This document shows, piece by piece, positions 8,231-20,100 of a stretch of DNA of 29,015 nucleotides. Position 1 is the first letter of the stretch; the number at the start of each line of letters is the position of its first letter. The DNA comes from Ephemerocybe angulata (Eukaryota; Basidiomycota; Agaricomycetes; Agaricales; Psathyrellaceae), in NCBI GenBank assembly GCA_013368325.1, contig JAACJK010000248.1, positions 1 through 29,015 on the forward strand, written 5' to 3'. Below the pieces are notes generated by a model that was given only the letters and a program-made list of their open reading frames with translations, was not told the origin of the DNA and searched no databases. A program made the position numbers and the translations under genes.

Positions 8231-11200
8231 ATTCTACTGTGTGTGTAATCCTCGAGCGCACATCTGTGCACCCACTTTGCGGTGGCTTGACCGAGCCTTG
8301 ATTGGATTGTACTGTGTGTGTAATCCTCGGGCACACATCTGTGGACCCACCTGGCAGTGGCTTGCCCGAGCCTTGATTGGATTGTACTGTGTGTGTAATC
8401 CTCGAGCACACACCTGTGGACCCACCTCGCGATGGCTCGAATGAGCCTTGACTGGATTTTACTGTGTGTGTAATCCTCGAGCGCACATCTGTGGACCCAC
8501 CTGGCAGTGGCTTGACCGAGCCTTGATTGGATTGTACTGGGTGTGTAATCCTCGAGCGCACATATGTGCACCCACTTTGCGGTGGCTTGACCGAGCCTTG
8601 ATTGGATTGTACTGTGTGTGTAATCCTCGGGCACACATCTGTGGACCCACCTGGCAGTGGCTTGCCCGAGCCTTCCCTATAGCAAGATTGGATTCTACTG
8701 TGTGTGTAGTCCTCGAGCGCACATATGTGCACCCACTTTGCGGTGGCTTGTCCGAGCCTTGATTGGATTGTGCTGTGTGTGTGTAATCCTCGAGCACACA
8801 TCTGTGGACCCACCTGGCAGTGGCTTGACCGAGCCTTGATTGGATTCTACTGTGTGTGTAATCCTCGAGCGCACATATGGGCACCCACCTTGCAGTGGCT
8901 TGACCGAGCCTTGATTGGATTGTACTGTGTCTGTAATCCTCGAGCACACACCTGTGGACCCACCTCGCGATGGCTCGAATGAGCCTTGACTGGATTTTAC
9001 TGTGTGTGTAATCCTCGAGCGCACATCTGTGGACCCACCTGGCAGTGGCTTGACCGAGCCTTGATTGGATTGTACTGGGTGTGTAATCCTCGAGCGCACA
9101 TATGTGCACCCACTTTGCGGTGGCTTGACCGAGCCTTGATTGGATTGTACTGTGTGTGTAATCCTCGGGCACACATCTGTGGACCCACCTGGCAGTGGCT
9201 TGCCCGAGCCTTCCCTATAGCAAGATTGGATTCTACTGTGTGTGTAGTCCTCGAGCGCACATATGTGCACCCACTTTGCGGTGGCTTGTCCGAGCCTTGA
9301 TTGGATTGTGCTGTGTGTGTGTAATCCTCGAGCACACATCTGTGGACCCACCTGGCAGTGGCTTGACCGAGCCTTGATTGGATTGTACTGTGTGTGTAAT
9401 CCTCGAGCACACATCTGTGGACCCACTTTGCGGTGGCTTGTCCGAGCCTTGATTGGATTGTGCTGTGTGTGTAATCCTCGAGCGCACATATGTGCACCCA
9501 CCTTGCTGTGGCTTGACCAAGCCTTGATTAGATTGTACTGTGTGTGTAATCCTCGAGCGCACATATGTGGACACACCTTGCGGTGGCTTGACCGAGCCTT
9601 GATTCGATTGTACTGTGTGTGTAATCCTCGAGCACACATATGTGCACCCACCTTGCTGTGGCTTGACCGAGCCTTGCTTGGATTGTACTGTGTGTGTAAT
9701 CCTCGAGCGCACATCTGTGCACCGGCCTTGCTGTGGCTTGACCGAGCCTTGATTGGATTGTACTGTGTGTGTAATCCTCGGGCACACATCTGTGGACCCA
9801 CGTGGCAGTGGCTTGCCCGAGCCTTCCCTATAGCAAGATCGGATTCTACTGTGTGTAGTCCTCGAGCGCACATATGTGCACCCACTTTGCGGTGGCTTGT
9901 CCGAGCCTTGATTGGATTGTGCTGTGTGTGTAATCCTCGAGCGCACATCTGTGGACTCACCTGGCAGTGGCTTGACCGAGCCTTGATTGGATTGTACTGT
10001 GTGTGTAATCCTCGAGCGCACAAATGTGGACCCACTTTGAGGTGGCTTGACCGAGCCTTGATTGGATTGTACTGTGTGAGTAATCCTCGAGCGCACATAT
10101 GTGGACCCACCTTGCGGTGGCTTGACCGAGCCTTGATTGGATTGTACTGTGTGTGTAATCCTCGAGCGCACATATGTGCACCCACCTTGCTGTGGCTTGA
10201 CCAAGCCTTGATTGGATTGTACTGTGTGTGTAATCCTCGAGCGCACAGATGTGGACCTACCTTGCAGTGGCTTGACCGAGCCTTGATTGGATTCTACTGT
10301 GTGTGTAATCCTCGAGCGCACATATGTGGACCCACCTCGCGGTGGCTTGACCAAGCCTTGATTGGATTTTACTCTGTGTGTAATCCTCGAGCGCACATCT
10401 GTGGACCCACCTCGCGGTGGCTTGACAAAGCCTTGATTGGATTTTACTCTGTGTGTAATCCTCGAGCGCACATCTGTGGACCCACCTGGCAGTGGCTTGA
10501 CCGAGCCTTGATTGGATTGTACTGTGTGTGTAATCCTCGAGCACACATCTGTGGACCCACCTTGCGGTGGCTTGACCGAGCCTTGATTGGATTGTACTGT
10601 GTGTGTAATCCTCGAGCGCACATATGTGCACCCACCTTGCTGTGGCTTGACCAAGCCTTGATTGGATTGTACTGTGTGTGTAATCCTCGAGCGCACAGAT
10701 GTGGACCTACCTTGCAGTGGCTTGACCGAGCCTTGATTGGATTCTACTGTGTGTGTAATCCTCGAGCGCACATATGTGCACCCACCTTGCTGTGGCTTGA
10801 CCGAGCCTTGATTGGATTGTACTGTGTGTGTAATCCTCGAGCGCACATATGTGCACCTGTGTGTGTAATCCTCGAGTGCACATATGTGCACCCACCTTGT
10901 GGTGGCTTGACTGAGCCTTCCCTATAGCAAGATCGGATTCTACTGTGTGTGTAATCCTCGAGCGCACATATGTGGACCCACCTTGCGGTGGCTTGACCGA
11001 GCCTTGATTGGATTCTAGTGTGTGTGTAATCCTCGAGCGCACATATGTGCACCCACTTTGCGGTGGCTTGACCGAGCCTTGATTGGATTTTACTCTGTGT
11101 GTAATCCTCGAGCGCACATCTGTGCACCCACCTTGCTGTGGCTTGACCGAGCCTTGATTGGATTGTGCTGTGTGTGTAATCCTCGAGCGCACATATGTGC

Positions 11201-12450
11201 ACCCACCTTGCTGTGGCTTGACCAAGCCTTGATTGGATTGTACTGTGTGTGTAATCCTCGAGCGCACATATGTGCACCCACCTTGCTGTGGCTTGACCAA
11301 GCCTTGATTGGATTGTACTGTGTGTGTAATCCTCGAGCACACATATGTGGACCCACCTTGCGGTGGCTTGTCCGAGCCTTGATTGGATTGTGCTGTGTGT
11401 GTAGTCCTCGAGCGCACATATGTGCACCCACTTTGCGGTGGCTTGACCGAGCCTTGATTGGATTTTACTCTGTGTGTAATCCTCGAGTGCACATCTGTGG
11501 ACCCACCTCGCGGTGGCTTGACCAAGCCTTGATTGGATTTTACTCTGTGTGTAATCCTCGAGCGCACATCTGTGGACCCACCTCGCGGTGGCTTGACAAA
11601 GCCTTGATTGGATTTTACTCTGTGTGTAATCCTCGAGCGCACATCTGTGGACCCACCTGGCAGTGGCTTGACCGAGCCTTGATTGGATTGTACTGTGTGT
11701 GTAATCCTCGAGCACACATCTGTGGACCCACTTTGCGGTGGCTTGACCGAGCCTTGATTGGATTGTGCTGTGTGTGTAATCCTCGAGCGCACATATGTGC
11801 ACCCACCTTGCTGTGGCTTGACCAAGCCTTGATTGGATTGTACTGTGTGTGTAATCCTCGAGCGCACATATGTGCACCCACCTTGCTGTGGCTTGACCGA
11901 GCCTTGATTGGATTGTACTGTGTGTGTAATCCTCGAGCGCACATATGTGCACCTGTGTGTGTAATCCTCGAGTGCACATATGTGCACCCACCTTGTGGTG
12001 GCTTGACTGAGCCTTCCCTATAGCAAGATCGGATTCTACTGTGTGTGTAATCCTCGAGCGCACATATGTGGACCCACCTTGCGGTGGCTTGACCGAGCCT
12101 TGATTGGATTCTACTGTGTGTGTAATCCTCGAGCGCACATATGTGCACCCACTTTGCGGTGGCTTGACCGAGCCTTGATTGGATTGTACTGTGTGTGTAA
12201 TCCTCGAGCACACATCTGTGGACCCACCTTGCGGTGGCTTGACCGAGCCTTGATTGGATTGTACTGTGTGTGTAATCCTCGAGCGCACATATGTGCACCC
12301 ACCTTGCTGTGGCTTGACCAAGCCTTGATTAGATTGTACTGTGTGTGTAATCCTCGAGCGCACATCTGTGCACCCACCTTGCTGTGGCTTGACCGAGCCT
12401 TGATTGGATTGTACTGTGTGTGTAATCCTCGAGCGCACTGGTGTGCACCA
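8231..12450. repeat. 75-bp minisatellite array, about 56 copies
   Basis: The monomer runs from ATTSTACTGTGTGTG through TAATCCTCGAG and CCGAGCCTTGATTGG and repeats every 75 bases (8231, 8306 and on). Variable positions include the CACATMTGTGSAC core (which can form a near-palindrome around GTGCAC), the CACYTYGCGGTGG block and CCGAGCC/CCAAGCC. Five monomers carry an 11-bp longer join (CTTCCCTATAGCAAGAT, near 8673, 9211, 9823, 10919 and 12013), and two have an extra GT. Since 75 is a multiple of three and the monomer lacks stops in several frames, frames up to about 590 codons appear on both strands; I do not call them genes. Blocks of several monomers are duplicated at offsets of 450, 538 and 1096 bases. 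Confidence 0.95.
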
Positions 12451-12650
12451 GAAAGAAACCCCATCAAGTCTCTCAAAAATGAGCTTGGATTGTGCGCCAT
12501 GTGTGATCCTTGAGCACACATGTGTGCATCCACCTCAATGGAAGCCTTCCTCCAGAAACCAAAACCATCTGTCATCCTGCTCACCTTCAAAGTATGCATG
12601 TAGCTTGGATTGTGCAGGTGATCTGTGTACAGTCTACGCAAATATTCCCC
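12451..12650. repeat. Decayed minisatellite monomers at the array edge
   Basis: After the last regular unit, two diverged relatives remain. GCTTGGATTGTGC at about 12482 is followed by GTGTGATCCTTGAGCACACATG, shown here as a match to the monomer core in two parts (GTGTGATCC, then TTGAGCACAC). A second GCTTGGATTGTGC lies at about 12602. They are 120 bases apart, longer than the 75-bp unit. Old, degenerate edge copies are typical of arrays homogenised by unequal exchange. Confidence 0.65.
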
Positions 12651-12739
12651 AAGCCCAAATCCTGGCCAATGCCCCAGCCAAGTTGTGCTCCCTACACCCC
12701 CAGGGTATTGTCACCCTGGGTCCCAAAAGTTAAGCCAAT
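12651..12739. other. Short unique spacer with a hairpin
   Basis: This is non-repetitive sequence between the decayed minisatellite and the telomere-like tract. CCCAGGGT (12699-12706), a 6-base loop and ACCCTGGG (12713-12720) form a perfect 8-bp stem. I see no coding sequence. Confidence 0.5.
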
Positions 12740-12753
12740 AACCCTAACCCTAA
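12740..12753. repeat. Interstitial telomere-like tract
   Basis: AACCCTAACCCTAA equals two and a third units of the CCCTAA (TTAGGG) telomeric repeat of most fungi. It ends exactly one base before the first base of the 1412-bp satellite. The C-rich strand is the plus strand, as at a left chromosome end with the satellite on the interior side. At only 14 bases, chance cannot be excluded, but the position at the boundary is notable. Confidence 0.6.
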
Positions 12754-14165
12754 GCATGTCTCAATCTTGCCAATCCATTGGTCTTCTGTGATGCCTAAAC
12801 CTCGTCCGAACGGCCGCTCCCTTCCCCGACCGCATCTGCAATTCCCACACCCACACCACATCATTTCCATCAACTGGATTTGATGACTCTTTCCCACCAT
12901 TGTCCAAACGCCCTTGTTTATTCCCGTCACATGCCCCTGCGATTCCCACACACATGCATCTCGCTCGGCGTCTCTCACCGCCACACGGCACCCATCTCTG
13001 TCCCCACACCCTTCATCCAAGATGCCCTGCCTAACCCACCTCCCAACTCGCTCGCTCTGTCCCCTGTCACATTCCAAACTACTCTCTTCCCCCTTTCCAC
13101 CTCATCCGCGCTGTCTTTTCCTAAACCTCGCCCCAATGCACTGCTTGCGTTCACATGATCTCTTTCTCACGTGCTGCCTCGCACGTTCACGTGTCACCCT
13201 CTCAAACTCTCCCTCGACCTCCCTGACCCTTGATCGACTTGCTTTCAAACGTCCGACCCTCTCCCTTACACTCCTCTCTGCCTGCATCATTTTCTTTCCA
13301 ACCCCTCCCTCCATTTCGCATGCATCGAGCACATCCACGCTTCCCTAACTCTCCCCATTTTATTTCCTAAACCTCTCCCCAACGGACTCCACGTCTTGCA
13401 CATGCATCTCTTCTCGCTTGCATACACACCTTGTTCTGTTTCCATTCAACCCGACGCAGTTGCCTTCCACGTTGTCTCCTAACCCTTGTCCAAACCTTTT
13501 CAACCATCTCCGCACACCGACTTGCTCCGTCGCACACCTTGACCTCATCCACGATGTATCCTAAACCTCGCCCTGACGCATGGCTTGCGTTCACATGATC
13601 TCTTTCTCACGCACTGCCTCGTGTGTTCCCGCGTCATCCTCTCGGACTTTCCCTCGATCTCCCTGAGCCTGCGATCCACCAACAACTCGCTTTCAAATGT
13701 TCAACCCTCTTCATTTCATTTCCATTCCCAAACCCTCTCCCTTGCCCTTCTCCGCCTGCACCATTTCCTTTCAAACGCCTCCTGCCATTGCGCATGCTTC
13801 AACGCCTCCCGTTCTCTCCATCTGATTCCCTAAACCTCTCCCGCACGGTCTGCTTGTGTTTCCTTTCAAACTCGGTTCAAACACCTCGCTCTCGTGCCAT
13901 TTCCTAAACCTCTCCCAAACGGACTCCTCCCGGTATCGCACATGCATCTCTTCTCGCTTGCATTTCCTTTCAAACACCTCGATCTGTTTCTATTCCATTT
14001 GTCTTCCGCATTGTCTCCTAACCCTTGTCCAAACGGTTTCAACCATCTCCGCACACCGCGACTTGCCACACTACGACCACTGCCTTGTCTCAATTTCCTA
14101 ACCCTTTCCCGGATGCTCTCATTCCTCCGTGTTCTGCACATACATCACTCCCACTTGACCCACCT
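12754..14165. repeat. Reference unit of the satellite: trimer of diverged blocks
   Basis: Within the unit, block A (13119-13558) and block B (13559-14096) align along their length. Both start CCTAAACCTCGCCC, share GCTTGCGTTCACATGATC shortly after, later share CACATGCATCTCTTCTCG, and end with CTAACCCTTGTCCAAAC and CATCTCCGCACACCG. Block B is about 98 bases longer, mostly through extra sequence around 13829-13903. The remaining 434 bases (14097-14165 continued by 12754-13118) look like a more diverged third relative, block C. The unit therefore grew from a monomer of about 440 bases. The array begins 69 bases inside block C. Confidence 0.75.
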
Positions 14166-17100
14166 GCATGTCTCAATCTTGCCAATCCATTGGTCTTCTG
14201 TGATGCCTAAACCTCGTCCGAACGGCCGCTCCCTTCCCCGACCGCATCTGCAATTCCCACACCCACACCACATCATTTCCATCAACTGGATTTGATGACT
14301 CTTTCCCACCATTGTCCAAACGCCCTTGTTTATTCCCGTCACATGCCCCTGCGATTCCCACACACATGCATCTCGCTCGGCGTCTCTCACCGCCACACGG
14401 CACCCATCTCTGTCCCCACACCCTTCATCCAAGATGCCCTGCCTAACCCACCTCCCAACTCGCTCGCTCTGTCCCCTGTCACATTCCAAACTACTCTCTT
14501 CCCCCTTTCCACCTCATCCGCGCTGTCTTTTCCTAAACCTCGCCCCAATGCACTGCTTGCGTTCACATGATCTCTTTCTCACGTGCTGCCTCGCACGTTC
14601 ACGTGTCACCCTCTCAAACTCTCCCTCGACCTCCCTGACCCTTGATCGACTTGCTTTCAAACGTCCGACCCTCTCCCTTACACTCCTCTCTGCCTGCATC
14701 ATTTTCTTTCCAACCCCTCCCTCCATTTCGCATGCATCGAGCACATCCACGCTTCCCTAACTCTCCCCATTTTATTTCCTAAACCTCTCCCCAACGGACT
14801 CCACGTCTTGCACATGCATCTCTTCTCGCTTGCATACACACCTTGTTCTGTTTCCATTCAACCCGACGCAGTTGCCTTCCACGTTGTCTCCTAACCCTTG
14901 TCCAAACCTTTTCAACCATCTCCGCACACCGACTTGCTCCGTCGCACACCTTGACCTCATCCACGATGTATCCTAAACCTCGCCCTGACGCATGGCTTGC
15001 GTTCACATGATCTCTTTCTCACGCACTGCCTCGTGTGTTCCCGCGTCATCCTCTCGGACTTTCCCTCGATCTCCCTGAGCCTGCGATCCACCAACAACTC
15101 GCTTTCAAATGTTCAACCCTCTTCATTTCATTTCCATTCCCAAACCCTCTCCCTTGCCCTTCTCCGCCTGCACCATTTCCTTTCAAACGCCTCCTGCCAT
15201 TGCGCATGCTTCAACGCCTCCCGTTCTCTCCATCTGATTCCCTAAACCTCTCCCGCACGGTCTGCTTGTGTTTCCTTTCAAACTCGGTTCAAACACCTCG
15301 CTCTCGTGCCATTTCCTAAACCTCTCCCAAACGGACTCCTCCCGGTATCGCACATGCATCTCTTCTCGCTTGCATTTCCTTTCAAACACCTCGATCTGTT
15401 TCTATTCCATTTGTCTTCCGCATTGTCTCCTAACCCTTGTCCAAACGGTTTCAACCATCTCCGCACACCGCGACTTGCCACACTACGACCACTGCCTTGT
15501 CTCAATTTCCTAACCCTTTCCCGGATGCTCTCATTCCTCCGTGTTCTGCACATACATCACTCCCACTTGACCCACCTGCATGTCTCAATCTTGCCAATCC
15601 ATTGGTCTTCTGTGATGCCTAAACCTCGTCCGAACGGCCGCTCCCTTCCCCGACCGCATCTGCAATTCCCACACCCACACCACATCATTTCCATCAACTG
15701 GATTTGATGACTCTTTCCCACCATTGTCCAAACGCCCTTGTTTATTCCCGTCACATGCCCCTGCGATTCCCACACACATGCATCTCGCTCGGCGTCTCTC
15801 ACCGCCACACGGCACCCATCTCTGTCCCCACACCCTTCATCCAAGATGCCCTGCCTAACCCACCTCCCAACTCGCTCGCTCTGTCCCCTGTCACATTCCA
15901 AACTACTCTCTTCCCCCTTTCCACCTCATCCGCGCTGTCTTTTCCTAAACCTCGCCCCAATGCACTGCTTGCGTTCACATGATCTCTTTCTCACGTGCTG
16001 CCTCGCACGTTCACGTGTCACCCTCTCAAACTCTCCCTCGACCTCCCTGACCCTTGATCGACTTGCTTTCAAACGTCCGACCCTCTCCCTTACACTCCTC
16101 TCTGCCTGCATCATTTTCTTTCCAACCCCTCCCTCCATTTCGCATGCATCGAGCACATCCACGCTTCCCTAACTCTCCCCATTTTATTTCCTAAACCTCT
16201 CCCCAACGGACTCCACGTCTTGCACATGCATCTCTTCTCGCTTGCATACACACCTTGTTCTGTTTCCATTCAACCCGACGCAGTTGCCTTCCACGTTGTC
16301 TCCTAACCCTTGTCCAAACCTTTTCAACCATCTCCGCACACCGACTTGCTCCGTCGCACACCTTGACCTCATCCACGATGTATCCTAAACCTCGCCCTGA
16401 CGCATGGCTTGCGTTCACATGATCTCTTTCTCACGCACTGCCTCGTGTGTTCCCGCGTCATCCTCTCGGACTTTCCCTCGATCTCCCTGAGCCTGCGATC
16501 CACCAACAACTCGCTTTCAAATGTTCAACCCTCTTCATTTCATTTCCATTCCCAAACCCTCTCCCTTGCCCTTCTCCGCCTGCACCATTTCCTTTCAAAC
16601 GCCTCCTGCCATTGCGCATGCTTCAACGCCTCCCGTTCTCTCCATCTGATTCCCTAAACCTCTCCCGCACGGTCTGCTTGTGTTTCCTTTCAAACTCGGT
16701 TCAAACACCTCGCTCTCGTGCCATTTCCTAAACCTCTCCCAAACGGACTCCTCCCGGTATCGCACATGCATCTCTTCTCGCTTGCATTTCCTTTCAAACA
16801 CCTCGATCTGTTTCTATTCCATTTGTCTTCCGCATTGTCTCCTAACCCTTGTCCAAACGGTTTCAACCATCTCCGCACACCGCGACTTGCCACACTACGA
16901 CCACTGCCTTGTCTCAATTTCCTAACCCTTTCCCGGATGCTCTCATTCCTCCGTGTTCTGCACATACATCACTCCCACTTGACCCACCTGCATGTCTCAA
17001 TCTTGCCAATCCATTGGTCTTCTGTGATGCCTAAACCTCGTCCGAACGGCCGCTCCCTTCCCCGACCGCATCTGCAATTCCCACACCCACACCACATCAT

Positions 17101-20100
17101 TTCCATCAACTGGATTTGATGACTCTTTCCCACCATTGTCCAAACGCCCTTGTTTATTCCCGTCACATGCCCCTGCGATTCCCACACACATGCATCTCGC
17201 TCGGCGTCTCTCACCGCCACACGGCACCCATCTCTGTCCCCACACCCTTCATCCAAGATGCCCTGCCTAACCCACCTCCCAACTCGCTCGCTCTGTCCCC
17301 TGTCACATTCCAAACTACTCTCTTCCCCCTTTCCACCTCATCCGCGCTGTCTTTTCCTAAACCTCGCCCCAATGCACTGCTTGCGTTCACATGATCTCTT
17401 TCTCACGTGCTGCCTCGCACGTTCACGTGTCACCCTCTCAAACTCTCCCTCGACCTCCCTGACCCTTGATCGACTTGCTTTCAAACGTCCGACCCTCTCC
17501 CTTACACTCCTCTCTGCCTGCATCATTTTCTTTCCAACCCCTCCCTCCATTTCGCATGCATCGAGCACATCCACGCTTCCCTAACTCTCCCCATTTTATT
17601 TCCTAAACCTCTCCCCAACGGACTCCACGTCTTGCACATGCATCTCTTCTCGCTTGCATACACACCTTGTTCTGTTTCCATTCAACCCGACGCAGTTGCC
17701 TTCCACGTTGTCTCCTAACCCTTGTCCAAACCTTTTCAACCATCTCCGCACACCGACTTGCTCCGTCGCACACCTTGACCTCATCCACGATGTATCCTAA
17801 ACCTCGCCCTGACGCATGGCTTGCGTTCACATGATCTCTTTCTCACGCACTGCCTCGTGTGTTCCCGCGTCATCCTCTCGGACTTTCCCTCGATCTCCCT
17901 GAGCCTGCGATCCACCAACAACTCGCTTTCAAATGTTCAACCCTCTTCATTTCATTTCCATTCCCAAACCCTCTCCCTTGCCCTTCTCCGCCTGCACCAT
18001 TTCCTTTCAAACGCCTCCTGCCATTGCGCATGCTTCAACGCCTCCCGTTCTCTCCATCTGATTCCCTAAACCTCTCCCGCACGGTCTGCTTGTGTTTCCT
18101 TTCAAACTCGGTTCAAACACCTCGCTCTCGTGCCATTTCCTAAACCTCTCCCAAACGGACTCCTCCCGGTATCGCACATGCATCTCTTCTCGCTTGCATT
18201 TCCTTTCAAACACCTCGATCTGTTTCTATTCCATTTGTCTTCCGCATTGTCTCCTAACCCTTGTCCAAACGGTTTCAACCATCTCCGCACACCGCGACTT
18301 GCCACACTACGACCACTGCCTTGTCTCAATTTCCTAACCCTTTCCCGGATGCTCTCATTCCTCCGTGTTCTGCACATACATCACTCCCACTTGACCCACC
18401 TGCATGTCTCAATCTTGCCAATCCATTGGTCTTCTGTGATGCCTAAACCTCGTCCGAACGGCCGCTCCCTTCCCCGACCGCATCTGCAATTCCCACACCC
18501 ACACCACATCATTTCCATCAACTGGATTTGATGACTCTTTCCCACCATTGTCCAAACGCCCTTGTTTATTCCCGTCACATGCCCCTGCGATTCCCACACA
18601 CATGCATCTCGCTCGGCGTCTCTCACCGCCACACGGCACCCATCTCTGTCCCCACACCCTTCATCCAAGATGCCCTGCCTAACCCACCTCCCAACTCGCT
18701 CGCTCTGTCCCCTGTCACATTCCAAACTACTCTCTTCCCCCTTTCCACCTCATCCGCGCTGTCTTTTCCTAAACCTCGCCCCAATGCACTGCTTGCGTTC
18801 ACATGATCTCTTTCTCACGTGCTGCCTCGCACGTTCACGTGTCACCCTCTCAAACTCTCCCTCGACCTCCCTGACCCTTGATCGACTTGCTTTCAAACGT
18901 CCGACCCTCTCCCTTACACTCCTCTCTGCCTGCATCATTTTCTTTCCAACCCCTCCCTCCATTTCGCATGCATCGAGCACATCCACGCTTCCCTAACTCT
19001 CCCCATTTTATTTCCTAAACCTCTCCCCAACGGACTCCACGTCTTGCACATGCATCTCTTCTCGCTTGCATACACACCTTGTTCTGTTTCCATTCAACCC
19101 GACGCAGTTGCCTTCCACGTTGTCTCCTAACCCTTGTCCAAACCTTTTCAACCATCTCCGCACACCGACTTGCTCCGTCGCACACCTTGACCTCATCCAC
19201 GATGTATCCTAAACCTCGCCCTGACGCATGGCTTGCGTTCACATGATCTCTTTCTCACGCACTGCCTCGTGTGTTCCCGCGTCATCCTCTCGGACTTTCC
19301 CTCGATCTCCCTGAGCCTGCGATCCACCAACAACTCGCTTTCAAATGTTCAACCCTCTTCATTTCATTTCCATTCCCAAACCCTCTCCCTTGCCCTTCTC
19401 CGCCTGCACCATTTCCTTTCAAACGCCTCCTGCCATTGCGCATGCTTCAACGCCTCCCGTTCTCTCCATCTGATTCCCTAAACCTCTCCCGCACGGTCTG
19501 CTTGTGTTTCCTTTCAAACTCGGTTCAAACACCTCGCTCTCGTGCCATTTCCTAAACCTCTCCCAAACGGACTCCTCCCGGTATCGCACATGCATCTCTT
19601 CTCGCTTGCATTTCCTTTCAAACACCTCGATCTGTTTCTATTCCATTTGTCTTCCGCATTGTCTCCTAACCCTTGTCCAAACGGTTTCAACCATCTCCGC
19701 ACACCGCGACTTGCCACACTACGACCACTGCCTTGTCTCAATTTCCTAACCCTTTCCCGGATGCTCTCATTCCTCCGTGTTCTGCACATACATCACTCCC
19801 ACTTGACCCACCTGCATGTCTCAATCTTGCCAATCCATTGGTCTTCTGTGATGCCTAAACCTCGTCCGAACGGCCGCTCCCTTCCCCGACCGCATCTGCA
19901 ATTCCCACACCCACACCACATCATTTCCATCAACTGGATTTGATGACTCTTTCCCACCATTGTCCAAACGCCCTTGTTTATTCCCGTCACATGCCCCTGC
20001 GATTCCCACACACATGCATCTCGCTCGGCGTCTCTCACCGCCACACGGCACCCATCTCTGTCCCCACACCCTTCATCCAAGATGCCCTGCCTAACCCACC

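Noticed and set aside
8231..12450. CRISPR array
   Set aside because: Whole 75-bp units repeat head to tail with no unique spacers, there are no cas genes, and the context is eukaryotic retrotransposons.
9233..12519. Reading frames of 330-591 codons on both strands of the minisatellite as real genes
   Set aside because: They follow from a stop-free monomer with a period divisible by three; several frames on both strands are open at once, and they end wherever a monomer has an 11-bp or 2-bp length change.
12627..12641. 15-base match GTACAGTCTACGCAA with 5233-5247 in the element 1 leader
   Set aside because: Flanks do not match, and an exact match of this length within 29 kb is near the chance expectation.
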